DNA of 64,000 nucleotides, from positions 124,001-188,000 of the forward strand of contig NZ_JBNRLS010000001.1 of assembly GCF_050379415.1 (NCBI RefSeq), in the 5' to 3' direction. Within the stretch, counting starts at the first letter, position 1, and the number at the start of each line of letters is the position of its first letter. The stretch comes from Marinobacter sp050379415 (lineage in GTDB: Bacteria; Pseudomonadota; Gammaproteobacteria; Pseudomonadales; Oleiphilaceae). This document shows, piece after piece, positions 1 to 8,295 of this stretch. Made by a program: the position numbers and the translations under genes. The notes beneath the pieces were generated by a model. That model made no database searches. It had not been told where the DNA came from and saw only the letters and a list, made by a program, of their open reading frames with translations.

Positions 1-56
1 GTACGGTACAATCCCGCCTGTTTCCGCTCTTCAATCTCTTTGGCAAAGTTACGCAT
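1..56 (-). CDS. bioF: Probable 8-amino-7-oxononanoate synthase, N-terminus only (cut by window start)
   Basis: Reading leftward from an ATG at 56-54 the frame stays open to the window edge and gives 18 residues, MRNFAKEIEERKQAGLYR, which look like the amino-terminal helix of BioF/KBL-type PLP enzymes. The call rests mainly on position: it follows bioB on the same strand, as bioF does in many gammaproteobacterial biotin operons. BioF condenses pimeloyl-ACP with L-alanine. No strong ribosome binding site is visible, and repeat copy 1 lies between it and bioB. Too short to identify by motif alone. Confidence 0.5.
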   Translation of the reverse strand, partial: MRNFAKEIEERKQAGLYR

Positions 57-100
57 CGCTGTCAGACCGTTAGCGAGTTGAAGTTAACTGCCAACTTCGG

Positions 101-210
101 GTGAAGGTCGGGACCCTCTTTCCGGGACTGTTGAGGGCCATGGACGGCCCGAAACAAGCGCACATGGATGTGCTCGTAGCGTGTCCCGGAAAGAGGGTCC
201 CGACCTTCAC
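101..210 (+). repeat. Variable-stem palindromic repeat, copy 1
   Basis: Arms 101-128 and 183-210 are perfect 28-base reverse complements of each other. The core 129-182 is 54 bases and contains the family signature GAAACAAGCGCACATGG. Beyond the arms a second short complementarity (cttcgg before, ccgaag after, with a bulge) extends the stem imperfectly. It sits between bioB and bioF, in the opposite orientation to both. The arm sequence is unrelated to that of the other copies apart from a pyrimidine-then-purine pattern in the innermost ten or so bases. Confidence 0.93.
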
Positions 211-240
211 TAGCACCGAAGCCCAAGCTCAACGCCTGAT

Positions 241-1299
241 TCAGGCAGACTCCCGAGTAGCGTCATAAAACATATGCCGGGTCGACTCATACTCCACCGC
301 CTCGGCAATCGCCTCTTCCTCCTGCTCCTCGGTCGCACACTGCTCCCGCTGCTCAGGCCGAATCCCAAGCTTACGGAACAACTGCATATCCGCATCCGCC
401 TCCGGATTCGAAGTGGTCAGCAGCTTCTCGCCGTAGAAAATCGAGTTCGCCCCCGCCATGAAACACAGCGCCTGCATCTGCTCGTTCATCTGCTCACGAC
501 CGGCCGACAGCCGCACATGGGAAGCCGGCATCATGATCCGCGCCACCGCAATGATCCGGATAAACTCGAACGGATCCAGATCCTCAACGTCCTCCAACGG
601 CGTGCCCTTCACCTTCACCAGCATATTCACCGGCACACTCTCCGGATGCTGTGGCAGGTTAGCGAGCTGAACCAGAAGACCGACCCGATCGTCTTCATCC
701 TCGCCCATACCCATGATGCCCCCGCAGCATACCTTCATCCCTGCCTTGCGCACGTTATCCAGGGTATCCAGGCGATCCTGATAGGTACGGGTCGTGATGA
801 TGTGGTTGTAGAACTTCTCGGAGGTGTCGAGGTTGTGGTTGTAGTAATCCAGACCGGCATCCGCCAGCTCTTGCGCCTGCTCTTCCTGCAGCATGCCCAG
901 GGTCATACAGGTTTCCAGGCCCAGGGACTTCACCTGCCTGATCATGTCCAGCACGTAGGGCATGTCCTTTTTGGTCGGACTGCGCCACGCGGCGCCCATG
1001 CAGAAGCGGGAAGCGCCCTTCTCCCGGGCAGCCTGCGCCTCGGCAACCACCTTCTCGATTTCCAGCAGCTTTTCTTTTTCCAGCCCGGTGTTGTAATGAC
1101 CGCTCTGGGGGCAGTACTTGCAGTCCTCCGGGCAGGCGCCGGTCTTGATGGACAGCAGGGTACTGACCTGAACCTCATTCGGATCGAAATGCTGACGGTG
1201 CACACTCTGGGCACGGAACAGCAGGTCATTGAAAGGCAGTTCGAAAAGTGCGCGGGCTTCCTGGAGCGTCCAATCGTGACGCAGTTCATTCGCGGTCAT
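241..1299 (-). CDS. bioB: Biotin synthase
   Basis: Radical-SAM enzyme that inserts sulfur into dethiobiotin, the last step of biotin synthesis; cytoplasmic. The radical-SAM cluster motif CPEDCKYC gives Cys56, Cys60 and Cys63. The downstream YNHNLDTS and the C-terminal RLSAGRE are typical BioB stretches, where the latter Arg helps bind the second, sacrificial iron-sulfur cluster. The product is 352 residues, close to the family length. I start at the ATG at 1299 because AGGA lies seven bases upstream; the in-frame TTG at 1305 would be too close to it. Two BirA-like dyads precede the gene. The gene is followed by repeat copy 1 and probable bioF. Confidence 0.97.
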   Translation of the reverse strand: MTANELRHDWTLQEARALFELPFNDLLFRAQSVHRQHFDPNEVQVSTLLSIKTGACPEDCKYCPQSGHYNTGLEKEKLLEIEKVVAEAQAAREKGASRFCMGAAWRSPTKKDMPYVLDMIRQVKSLGLETCMTLGMLQEEQAQELADAGLDYYNHNLDTSEKFYNHIITTRTYQDRLDTLDNVRKAGMKVCCGGIMGMGEDEDDRVGLLVQLANLPQHPESVPVNMLVKVKGTPLEDVEDLDPFEFIRIIAVARIMMPASHVRLSAGREQMNEQMQALCFMAGANSIFYGEKLLTTSNPEADADMQLFRKLGIRPEQREQCATEEQEEEAIAEAVEYESTRHMFYDATRESA

Positions 1300-1309
1300 G
1301 TTCAAGTCC

Positions 1310-1339
1310 TGTTAACCTTTCCCGGTCTCTGGGTTTACG
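1310..1339. promoter_or_regulatory. BirA-like operator, site A
   Basis: Half-sites TGTTAACC (1310-1317) and GGTTTACG (1332-1339) are separated by 14 bases. This is the half-site and spacing pattern of the bacterial biotin operator (GTAAACC, about 14-16 bases, GGTTTAC). It ends 11 bases before the bioB start, next to its ribosome binding site. Binding by BirA is inferred. Confidence 0.55.
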
Positions 1340-1355
1340 GATGAAACAGATGATA

Positions 1356-2084
1356 ATGGGACTGAACCTGCTGTCAACCTTAAAGGAGTTAAAGGTTAAC
1401 AGCTCCGCAAGAGCAGGACGCTGCGTTGCCTGCCTGTCTGCCAATGCTTTCCATGGCCTTTGCGCCCCCTGCCGTGCGGATCTGCCGGTTAACCGATGGA
1501 GCTGTTTTACCTGCGGGCTACCCCTGCCCTGGGCGGCAGACAACCTGCGCTGCGGCGAATGCAGCAAGGAACCACCTCCGTTCGAGCGCGCGAGGATTCC
1601 ATGGCGCTACCAGTTTCCGGTGGACGGCATGATTGGCCGCTACAAGTACCATGGCCAGCGGAAGTTCGCCCGGCCCCTGGTGGCTGACTTCGGCCAGTTC
1701 CTGGCGGACCAGCTGGCCGAGGAACCGGCCGGCATACCTGACCTGCTGGTGCCTGCGCCCATGCACCCGAAACGCCGTCGGAAACGGGGGTTCAACCAGG
1801 CCACGGACATTGCCGAACGGGTGGGACGGCAACTCGGAATTCCCGTTGGTGCCGGCCTGGTCCGGCGGGTAAAACAGGTGCAGTCCCAGCGTGAGCTGAA
1901 CAGAACGCAGCGGCTGGCTAACCTGAGGGATGTTTTCGAGGTGCGGGGCACGCCTCCGGCGCGGGTCGCGGTCGTGGATGACGTTGTAACCACCGGCGCC
2001 ACCGCCCGGGCCCTGGCCCTGAAACTGAAACAGGCCGGTGCACGGGAAGTGGAAATCTGGGCTCTGGCCAGGACGCCCGGCTGA
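1356..2084 (+). CDS. comF: ComF family phosphoribosyltransferase-like protein
   Basis: ComF/GntX family protein. The N-terminal part has four CxxC pairs or near-pairs (CVAC, CAPC, CFTC, CGEC), a zinc-ribbon-like arrangement. The C-terminal half is a type I phosphoribosyltransferase fold with the PRPP-binding motif VAVVDDVVTTGATARAL. Homologues take part in DNA uptake in naturally competent bacteria, although many gammaproteobacterial copies have no assigned role. The frame is open from 1248, but family N-termini begin about 20-25 residues before the first cysteine, which favours ATG 1356 (1341 and 1350 are alternatives; none has a good ribosome binding site). It is divergent from bioB, a common arrangement, and BirA-like site B falls inside its first codons. 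Confidence 0.88.
   Translation: MGLNLLSTLKELKVNSSARAGRCVACLSANAFHGLCAPCRADLPVNRWSCFTCGLPLPWAADNLRCGECSKEPPPFERARIPWRYQFPVDGMIGRYKYHGQRKFARPLVADFGQFLADQLAEEPAGIPDLLVPAPMHPKRRRKRGFNQATDIAERVGRQLGIPVGAGLVRRVKQVQSQRELNRTQRLANLRDVFEVRGTPPARVAVVDDVVTTGATARALALKLKQAGAREVEIWALARTPG
1372..1401. promoter_or_regulatory. BirA-like operator, site B
   Basis: Half-sites TGTCAACC (1372-1379) and GGTTAACA (1394-1401) are again 14 bases apart, and the symmetry extends one or two bases inward (CTT...AAG). It lies 73-102 bases upstream of the bioB ATG, where a promoter operator would be expected, but within the proposed 5' end of comF. Function inferred from pattern and neighbourhood only. Confidence 0.5.
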
Positions 2085-2101
2085 GCATTGACTGCGGCCG
2101 C

Positions 2102-3217
2102 CTACCGGGCCAGCTTGTCCCGGACCAGCTCAGCGATGGCAAGGCAGGAGGTCAGCCCGGGAGACTCGATTCCGAACAGATTGACCAGCCCGGGAACGCC
2201 ATGCTCCCCGGGCCCATCGATGCGGAAGTCGAAGAAACCTTCTTCCGGCCCCTTGAGCTTGGGGCGGATGCCGGCATAGGCAGGTTGCAGGCGCAATGCA
2301 TCCAGTCCCGGCCACCACTGCCGGATACCTTCTGCGAAACGGTGGACACGCTGCGGGTCGACGGTGTAATCCTCGGTTTCAATCCACTCTACATCCGGGC
2401 CGAAACGGGCCTGGCCGGCCAGGTCCAGGGTTAAGTGAACCCCCAGCCCTCCGGCTTCTGGCACCGGGTAAATCAGGCTGTCAAACGGATGCCGGCCACT
2501 GTAGGAAAAATACACTCCCCGGGCCAACCATTGCTCCGGTCGCTGGCTATCCGGGAGCCCTTGCCAGTTTTCCGCCAGGCCCGGCGCTCCCAGCCCGGCC
2601 GCATTGACAACCTCATTGGCAAGCAGCGTGCAGGCCGAATCCCCACCCACGGTCAGGCGATGGCGCCCACGCTCAGTCACGGCCGAGAGCACCGGGGACT
2701 TCAGCACCAGCTGCCCACCGTGATCTTCCAGCTCACCGAGCAGGGACAGCATCAGACCATGGGAATCGATGATCCCGGTTTCTCGGGACCACAGTGCCGC
2801 CGCCACCCGAACATCCGGCACCCGTGCTCGGGCGTCCGCGCCGTCTACCAGCTCAAGAGGCACCCCGTTAAGTGCCGCCGCACCCTGGATCCCCGCCAGC
2901 TTCGCCTGCTGGTCCGCACGGGTTGCCACAATCCATTTGCCGCATTTCCGGTGCCCCACCTTGCGGCTGGCGCAGTAGTCATAGAGCTTCTCACGCCCGG
3001 TCACGCACAGACGGGCCTTGAGGGTGCCCTCGGGATAATAGATACCGGCATGGATCACTTCGCTGTTGCGGGAAGAAATACCCTCGCCGAACCGGCTACC
3101 GGATTCCAGGACAATCACATCCCGGCCGGCCATAGCCAGCTGCCGGGCCACGGCCAGACCGACCACGCCAGCACCGATCACCACTGTCTGAGTTTCCAGG
3201 ATTTCCGATTCCGTCAC
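2102..3217 (-). CDS. FAD-dependent oxidoreductase, L-2-hydroxyglutarate dehydrogenase-like
   Basis: DAO-type flavoprotein of about 371 residues. The N-terminus carries the dinucleotide-binding motif VVIGAGVVGLAVARQL, ending in the acidic residue of VIVLE. SSRNSEVIHAGIYYPEG resembles the FAD-contact region of LhgO/L2HGDH proteins, and the C-terminus has PGLVNLFGIESPGLTS. The likely reaction is oxidation of a 2-hydroxy acid, but the substrate cannot be read from sequence and the protein is shorter than E. coli LhgD. The frame is open from a TTG at 3223; I prefer GTG 3217 because GGAGG lies eight bases before it. It converges with comF, 17 bases away. Confidence 0.8.
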   Translation of the reverse strand: MTESEILETQTVVIGAGVVGLAVARQLAMAGRDVIVLESGSRFGEGISSRNSEVIHAGIYYPEGTLKARLCVTGREKLYDYCASRKVGHRKCGKWIVATRADQQAKLAGIQGAAALNGVPLELVDGADARARVPDVRVAAALWSRETGIIDSHGLMLSLLGELEDHGGQLVLKSPVLSAVTERGRHRLTVGGDSACTLLANEVVNAAGLGAPGLAENWQGLPDSQRPEQWLARGVYFSYSGRHPFDSLIYPVPEAGGLGVHLTLDLAGQARFGPDVEWIETEDYTVDPQRVHRFAEGIRQWWPGLDALRLQPAYAGIRPKLKGPEEGFFDFRIDGPGEHGVPGLVNLFGIESPGLTSCLAIAELVRDKLAR

Positions 3218-3321
3218 CCGCAATGCCTCCCCCGATATAGCTCCGAATGCCCGGTAAACATTACCTGAACCACCATAAACGTTATACTTGCAGCCAGGAA
3301 GATTTTAACGGAGCCCCATGG

Positions 3322-3744
3322 ATGTCGGACCGCAAACAGTTTATTGCCGTAATGGTTGTCGCTGCACTGTTCGTGGGCTGGCTGGGATGGCGCAGTTTCG
3401 AAGTCATCAGTCTTAACGAACTGCTGAAATCCGACGAAACGGTCGCCAACTACCCTTACCAGCACCGGGTGCTGCGGGTAGAGGGGGACACTGCCATCAT
3501 GGGCTCGCTCCGGTCGCATTCCGTGTCCACGGAAGAGGCCCTCAGGGCGATTTTTCCGAGCATGCGGAACCTTCCGGACAACCACCGGGACTGGCAACGG
3601 GCGGAACGGCAACTGGCGCAGGTGCAGGCCCGGGCCGGCGAAATCGTCCTTGCTGACCCGGGAATCGATCATGTCCGCTGGGAACTGGACGAGAACTGGT
3701 ATCATCTACTGCGCATGAAATCCAAAACCGACAAAGGCCTTTGA
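3322..3744 (+). CDS. Conserved-looking membrane-anchored protein, function unknown
   Basis: A 140-residue protein with one N-terminal hydrophobic segment (about residues 7-24) and then a soluble, charged domain, so probably inner-membrane anchored with a periplasmic domain. ATG 3322 is chosen because GGAG lies eight bases upstream and the hydrophobic segment then begins near the N-terminus. It lies ten bases before srkA on the same strand and is probably co-transcribed with it. I do not recognise the domain. Confidence 0.75.
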   Translation: MSDRKQFIAVMVVAALFVGWLGWRSFEVISLNELLKSDETVANYPYQHRVLRVEGDTAIMGSLRSHSVSTEEALRAIFPSMRNLPDNHRDWQRAERQLAQVQARAGEIVLADPGIDHVRWELDENWYHLLRMKSKTDKGL

Positions 3745-3754
3745 CCACACTCCT

Positions 3755-4771
3755 ATGCCCCATGACCCGCAACTGGCCGTATCCAGCCATCCCTACGACG
3801 CCCTCACTCCGGATGCCATCCTGGATGCCCTGGAAGAGGCGGGCTTCCCGGTCAGCGGGCGCCTGTTTGCCCTGAACAGCTACGAGAACCGGGTCTACCA
3901 GGTCGGCATCGAGGACAAGACTCCGGTGATTGCCAAGTTCTACCGTCCGGGCCGCTGGAGCGAAGCCGCCATCCGTGAAGAACACACCTTTACCCTGGAG
4001 TTGCAGGACGCAGGCATCCCCGTGGTGGCGCCGATGGTCATGTCGGGCGGGGACACTCTGGGCAAGCACGGAGACTTCCGATTTGCGGTCTTTCCCCAGC
4101 GGGGCGGCCACGCGCCCGATACCAGCGTCACCGACACGCTGTTCCGGTTGGGACAGTGGCTCGGTCAACTTCATAACATCGGGGCTCGCGAACCCTTTCA
4201 TCACCGGCCCGCCTTTGCCCTGATGGAAGGCATCGAGACCAACAACCGGTTACTGATTGACGGCGACTGGATCCCCGAGGATCTGCGCCCGGCCTGGGAC
4301 AGCCTGGTACCACAGCTTCTGGACCTCTGTGCCGCCCGCATCGATGATGCCGGCCCGGTGGATACCCTGCGTCTGCACGGTGACTGCCACGCTGGTAACA
4401 TTCTGTGCCGGGAGGAGCAGATGCTCTTTGTCGACCTGGACGATTGCCGCTCCGGGCCGGCCATCCAGGATATGTGGCTGCTGCTGAATGGCGAAGATCA
4501 CGAGCGCGGCGCCCAACTCGGGGAACTACTGGAAGGCTACGAAATGTTCCGGGACTTCAATCGCCGTGAACGCCACCTGATCGAGCCCCTGCGCTGCTAC
4601 CGGCAGATCGCCCATTGTGCCTGGCTGGCCAAACGCTGGGACGACCCCGCCTTCCCCCGCTTCTTTCCCTGGTTTGCACAGCCACGGTTCTGGTCCGACC
4701 AGATCCTGTCCCTGAGGGAACAGATGGCGGCCCTACAGGCCCCGGCCATCAGCATCCCCGGCCAGTACTGA
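3755..4771 (+). CDS. srkA: Stress response kinase A (YihE/RdoA family)
   Basis: APH-like Ser/Thr protein kinase of 338 residues (E. coli SrkA is 328). The catalytic loop HGDCHAGN (near residue 208) and the metal-binding FVDLDDC (near residue 228) are both present, as is the N-terminal NSYENRVYQV followed by VIAKFYRPGRW that marks this family. SrkA protects against stress-induced death in E. coli by counteracting MazEF. It is cytoplasmic. It follows a small membrane protein and precedes another; linkage to cmoAB downstream is by strand and spacing only. Confidence 0.93.
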   Translation: MPHDPQLAVSSHPYDALTPDAILDALEEAGFPVSGRLFALNSYENRVYQVGIEDKTPVIAKFYRPGRWSEAAIREEHTFTLELQDAGIPVVAPMVMSGGDTLGKHGDFRFAVFPQRGGHAPDTSVTDTLFRLGQWLGQLHNIGAREPFHHRPAFALMEGIETNNRLLIDGDWIPEDLRPAWDSLVPQLLDLCAARIDDAGPVDTLRLHGDCHAGNILCREEQMLFVDLDDCRSGPAIQDMWLLLNGEDHERGAQLGELLEGYEMFRDFNRRERHLIEPLRCYRQIAHCAWLAKRWDDPAFPRFFPWFAQPRFWSDQILSLREQMAALQAPAISIPGQY

Positions 4772-4803
4772 CCAAAACCCATTCACTTCACAACGAGGTA
4801 GGC

Positions 4804-5163
4804 ATGAGCCAGAGTGAAGCCCGTTACACCGTCCGTAGCCTGATTGTCACCGCCGTGGTCTCCATCGTGGGTACCATTCTGGCACTGGAGGCCTCAGGCC
4901 GAATTGACCACTCGGACAACAAGGACCATGTGCCCGTGGGCGAATTCGAGGCCATCCACGTGACACCGGATGATCCGTTCCGGATGTCGCCCAAGGCGTC
5001 GGAGTTGCACGCGGTCTGCGAGAATGGCTACCTGGCGATTGCCGCTGATGTGGATCCCTCGTTCCGGGGCATCCTGGTCGATTACAAGAACCGAGGGGTT
5101 CGTTGCCGCCGCCCGTCTCCCACCGGGCCCGCCGTCCCGGAACAGGGAGCCGCGGATGAGTAG
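4804..5163 (+). CDS. Small membrane-anchored protein, function unknown
   Basis: A 119-residue protein with an N-terminal hydrophobic segment (about residues 13-30) and a soluble tail. The ATG has GAGG upstream. Its last 8 bases overlap the start of cmoA, so the two are likely translationally coupled. The tail contains a pair of cysteines (HAVCEN and GVRCRR). I do not recognise a family and propose no function. Confidence 0.75.
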   Translation: MSQSEARYTVRSLIVTAVVSIVGTILALEASGRIDHSDNKDHVPVGEFEAIHVTPDDPFRMSPKASELHAVCENGYLAIAADVDPSFRGILVDYKNRGVRCRRPSPTGPAVPEQGAADE

Positions 5164-5920
5164 GGAGAAAGCACCAGCCCAACCGCCGGAACAGGCCACC
5201 GACCGTCTGTTTGCCACCGAGCGAAAGCCGGAGGACTTCCGTTTCGACGCCTCGGTGGCTCGGGTCTTCCCGGACATGATTCGTCGCTCGGTACCCGGCT
5301 ATACCACCATTATCCCGATGATCGAAGTGATCACCGAGCAGTACGCCCAGCCCGGCTCCAATTGCTATGACCTTGGCTGCTCCCTGGGCGCCTCCACCCT
5401 GGCCATGCGCCATGGTATTGGCGACAAGGACTGCGGGCTGTTCGGGGTGGATAACTCGGCGGCGATGATTGAACGTTGTGAGCATTACATCGCACTGGAC
5501 GACTCCTCGCTTCCGGTGACCCTGCGTTGTGAAGACATTCTGGATACCGAACTGAGCAATGCCTCGGTTACCACTCTGAATTTCACCCTCCAGTTTGTGC
5601 CACCGGAACAGCGGGCAGAACTCCTTGCCCGCATCGCATCTGCGACGCGTCCCGGCGGGGTGCTGATCCTGTCCGAGAAGATCCGGTTCGAATCGGAACA
5701 GGAGCAGGAGGTCCAGACCCGCCTACACCATGAGTTCAAGCGGGCCAACGGCTATTCGGACCTGGAGATTAGCCAGAAGCGCTCGGCCATCGAACAGGTT
5801 CTGATTCCGGAGACACTTGCCAGGCACCGCGAACGCCTGTTAAGTGCCGGTTTCGACCAGGTGCTGCTGTGGTATCAGTGTTTCAATTTTGTCTCCATGC
5901 TGGCCATCAAGGCCGAATAA
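5156..5920 (+). CDS. cmoA: Carboxy-S-adenosyl-L-methionine synthase
   Basis: Makes carboxy-SAM from SAM and prephenate, the carboxymethyl donor for CmoB in forming cmo5U at position 34 of tRNAs. The class I methyltransferase fold shows the SAM motif YDLGCSLGAST (near residue 70), GVDNSAAMIERC, and LNFTLQFVPPEQR typical of CmoA. The product is 254 residues, near the family size. The frame is open further upstream, but ATG 5156 gives the conserved N-terminus (DRLFATER) and overlaps the preceding gene. cmoB follows after 16 bases. Confidence 0.96.
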   Translation: MSREKAPAQPPEQATDRLFATERKPEDFRFDASVARVFPDMIRRSVPGYTTIIPMIEVITEQYAQPGSNCYDLGCSLGASTLAMRHGIGDKDCGLFGVDNSAAMIERCEHYIALDDSSLPVTLRCEDILDTELSNASVTTLNFTLQFVPPEQRAELLARIASATRPGGVLILSEKIRFESEQEQEVQTRLHHEFKRANGYSDLEISQKRSAIEQVLIPETLARHRERLLSAGFDQVLLWYQCFNFVSMLAIKAE

Positions 5921-5936
5921 CGACTACCGCTTACTC

Positions 5937-6929
5937 ATGAAAACTTTCGACTGGCAACGCTATTTCAACCCGGTTCTTTCCGAACTCGATGCCCAGGGCC
6001 TGCAGGATTGGGCGGAGGCTCTTCGGGAGCAGTTCCGTCACAAATTCGAAGAGGCGCCCCACGGTGACCTGGGCCGGTGGTTGCGGGCCCTGGAAACCCT
6101 GCCCCGGTTACCGGATATTCTCGGGCAGCTGAATGCCCCGGCCGTCACCCTGGAAACCGCTCAGGCACTGACTGAAGCGGAGCAACAAAACCTGGAAGCG
6201 GGCCTGCGGGGGCTGATGCCCTGGCGTAAGGGCCCGTTCCGGTTTTTCGATACGTTTATCGACACGGAATGGCGCTCCGACTGGAAATGGGACCGGGTCG
6301 CCCCCCACCTGTCCGACCTCAAGGGCCGGCAGATCCTGGATGTAGGTTGTGGGTCCGGCTACCACTGCTGGCGCATGTATGGCGCCGGCGCCCGGCGGGT
6401 CATCGGTATCGATCCCGGCCTGCTGTTCCTGTTCCAGTTCCTGGCGGTAAAGAACTATCTGGGAGAGGTTCCGGTCGATCTGTTGCCGGTGAGAATGGAG
6501 GATCTGCCCACCAACCTGGAGATCTTCGACACCACTTTCTCCATGGGCGTGCTCTACCATCGGCGCTCGCCTCTGGATCATCTGCTGGAGCTCAAGAGCA
6601 CCCTGCGCCGGGGCGGCGAACTGGTGCTGGAAACTCTGGTGGTGGACGGGCCGGAAGGCTACAGCCTGATGCCCGAGGACCGCTATGGCCAGATGCGCAA
6701 CGTCTGGTTCCTGCCCAGTTGCGACACCCTGCTGCGCTGGCTGCAGCGCACCGGCTTCCGGGATGCGAGAGTGGTGGATGTCACCGAAACCACCACCGAG
6801 GAGCAGCGATCCACCGACTGGATGCGGTTCAACTCTTTGCAGAATTTTCTTGATCCGGAGGATCCTTCGAGAACGGTGGAGGGCTATCCGGGCCCGAAAC
6901 GCGCCACAATCATTGCCACCAAGCCCTGA
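5937..6929 (+). CDS. cmoB: tRNA U34 carboxymethyltransferase
   Basis: Transfers the carboxymethyl group from carboxy-SAM to 5-hydroxyuridine at the tRNA wobble base. The product is 330 residues (E. coli 323). The SAM-binding motif ILDVGCGSGYHCWRM lies near residue 133, followed by VIGIDPGLLFLFQF and FSMGVLYHRRSPLDHL, all hallmarks of CmoB. WRKGPFRFFDTFIDTEWRSD precedes the fold, as in other CmoB proteins. It forms an operon with cmoA and ends at a strong hairpin terminator shared with convergent purA. Confidence 0.97.
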   Translation: MKTFDWQRYFNPVLSELDAQGLQDWAEALREQFRHKFEEAPHGDLGRWLRALETLPRLPDILGQLNAPAVTLETAQALTEAEQQNLEAGLRGLMPWRKGPFRFFDTFIDTEWRSDWKWDRVAPHLSDLKGRQILDVGCGSGYHCWRMYGAGARRVIGIDPGLLFLFQFLAVKNYLGEVPVDLLPVRMEDLPTNLEIFDTTFSMGVLYHRRSPLDHLLELKSTLRRGGELVLETLVVDGPEGYSLMPEDRYGQMRNVWFLPSCDTLLRWLQRTGFRDARVVDVTETTTEEQRSTDWMRFNSLQNFLDPEDPSRTVEGYPGPKRATIIATKP

Positions 6930-6965
6930 AACACAAAGCCCCGCGTAGTTGCGGGGCTTTGTGTT
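6928..6965. terminator. Bidirectional intrinsic terminator between cmoB and purA
   Basis: A perfect 16-base-pair stem (6928-6943 with 6950-6965) closes a six-base loop. Its outer part is A-rich on the left and T-rich on the right, so either strand gives a U-rich tail. It overlaps the cmoB stop and lies 20 bases beyond the purA stop. Confidence 0.93.
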
Positions 6966-6985
6966 TACATCAGGACTCTTTTCGC

Positions 6986-8281
6986 CTATTCACCAAATGG
7001 ATGACGCAGGGTAATCGTCTCAATCCGGTCCGGACCGGTGGAGATGATGTCGATGGGCGCCTCGATCTGTTCCTCCAGGAAGCGAATGTAGGCCTTGGCA
7101 TTCTCCGGAAGCTGATCGATGCTGGTCAGGCCCACGGTGCTCTCGCTCCAGCCCGGCAGCTCCGCGTAAACCGGCTCGATGTCCTTGTAGCTGTCACAGC
7201 CGATCGGTGGACGGAAGATCTCGCCATTCGGGGTCTTGTAGCCCACGCACACCTTGACGGTTTCCAGGCCATCCAGCACGTCCAGTTTGGTCAGGCAGAT
7301 ACCGGACACGCTGTTGATCTGGATGGCGTGACGCAGGGCCACCGCATCAAACCAGCCACAGCGACGGGAACGACCAGTGGTGGTGCCCACCTCATTACCC
7401 TTCACCGCCAGGTGCTGGCCCATGTCGTCAAACAGCTCGGTCGGAAACGGCCCCGAACCGACACGGGTGGTGTAGGCCTTGGTAATACCCAGCACGTAAT
7501 CCAGGAACAGGGGGCCAAAACCGGAACCGGTGGCGGTACCGCCAGCCGTGGTGTTGGAAGACGTCACGTACGGATAGGTACCCAGGTCAATATCCAGCAG
7601 GGAGCCCTGGGCGCCTTCGAACAGGATGTTCTCGCCACGCTTGCGATAGTCGTGCAGCAGGTCGGTCACATCCGCAGCCATGGGCAGGATTTCCTCGCCC
7701 ATCTGCTTGAGTTCCTCAAGAGCGGCGTCGATGTCCTCCGCCTCTTCCTTGAAGTACTCGGTCAGCACAAAGTTGTGGTAGCTCATGATCTCCCGCAGCT
7801 TCTCCTCGAAATCTGCCGGATTGCACAGGTCGCCCAGGCGCACACCGCGACGGGATACCTTGTCCTCGTAGGCCGGGCCGATACCACGGCCGGTGGTGCC
7901 GATCTTGTCGTTACCACGGGCGCGCTCACGGGCCTGGTCGATGCGGACATGGGTGCGCAGGATGATCGGGCAGGCCAGGCTGATTTTCAGGCGCTCACGC
8001 ACCGCTACGCCATTGGCTTCCAGTTCCCGGACTTCCTTGAGCAGGGCTTCCGGAGACAGGACCACACCATTGCCGATCAGGCACTGGACATCCTGGCGCA
8101 GGATACCGGAGGGAATCAGGTGCAGGGCGGTTTTCTTGCCCTCGATCACCAGTGTATGGCCGGCGTTATGGCCACCCTGGAACCGAACCACGGCAGCGAC
8201 CTTGTCGGTCAGCAGGTCAACAATCTTACCCTTGCCTTCATCACCCCACTGGGTGCCCAGCACAACTACGTTCTTACCCAT
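6986..8281 (-). CDS. purA: Adenylosuccinate synthetase
   Basis: GTP-dependent ligation of aspartate to IMP, the first committed step to AMP. The N-terminal motif QWGDEGKGK (residues 11-19) contains the catalytic Asp14 and Lys17. FQGGHNAGHTL carries the catalytic His, and GTTGRGIGPAYEDK is the IMP-loop signature. The product is 431 residues, standard for the family. It lies 14 bases downstream of hisZ on the same strand, the order also found in Pseudomonas. Confidence 0.98.
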   Translation of the reverse strand: MGKNVVVLGTQWGDEGKGKIVDLLTDKVAAVVRFQGGHNAGHTLVIEGKKTALHLIPSGILRQDVQCLIGNGVVLSPEALLKEVRELEANGVAVRERLKISLACPIILRTHVRIDQARERARGNDKIGTTGRGIGPAYEDKVSRRGVRLGDLCNPADFEEKLREIMSYHNFVLTEYFKEEAEDIDAALEELKQMGEEILPMAADVTDLLHDYRKRGENILFEGAQGSLLDIDLGTYPYVTSSNTTAGGTATGSGFGPLFLDYVLGITKAYTTRVGSGPFPTELFDDMGQHLAVKGNEVGTTTGRSRRCGWFDAVALRHAIQINSVSGICLTKLDVLDGLETVKVCVGYKTPNGEIFRPPIGCDSYKDIEPVYAELPGWSESTVGLTSIDQLPENAKAYIRFLEEQIEAPIDIISTGPDRIETITLRHPFGE

Positions 8282-8295
8282 GATTCTCTCTCAAT

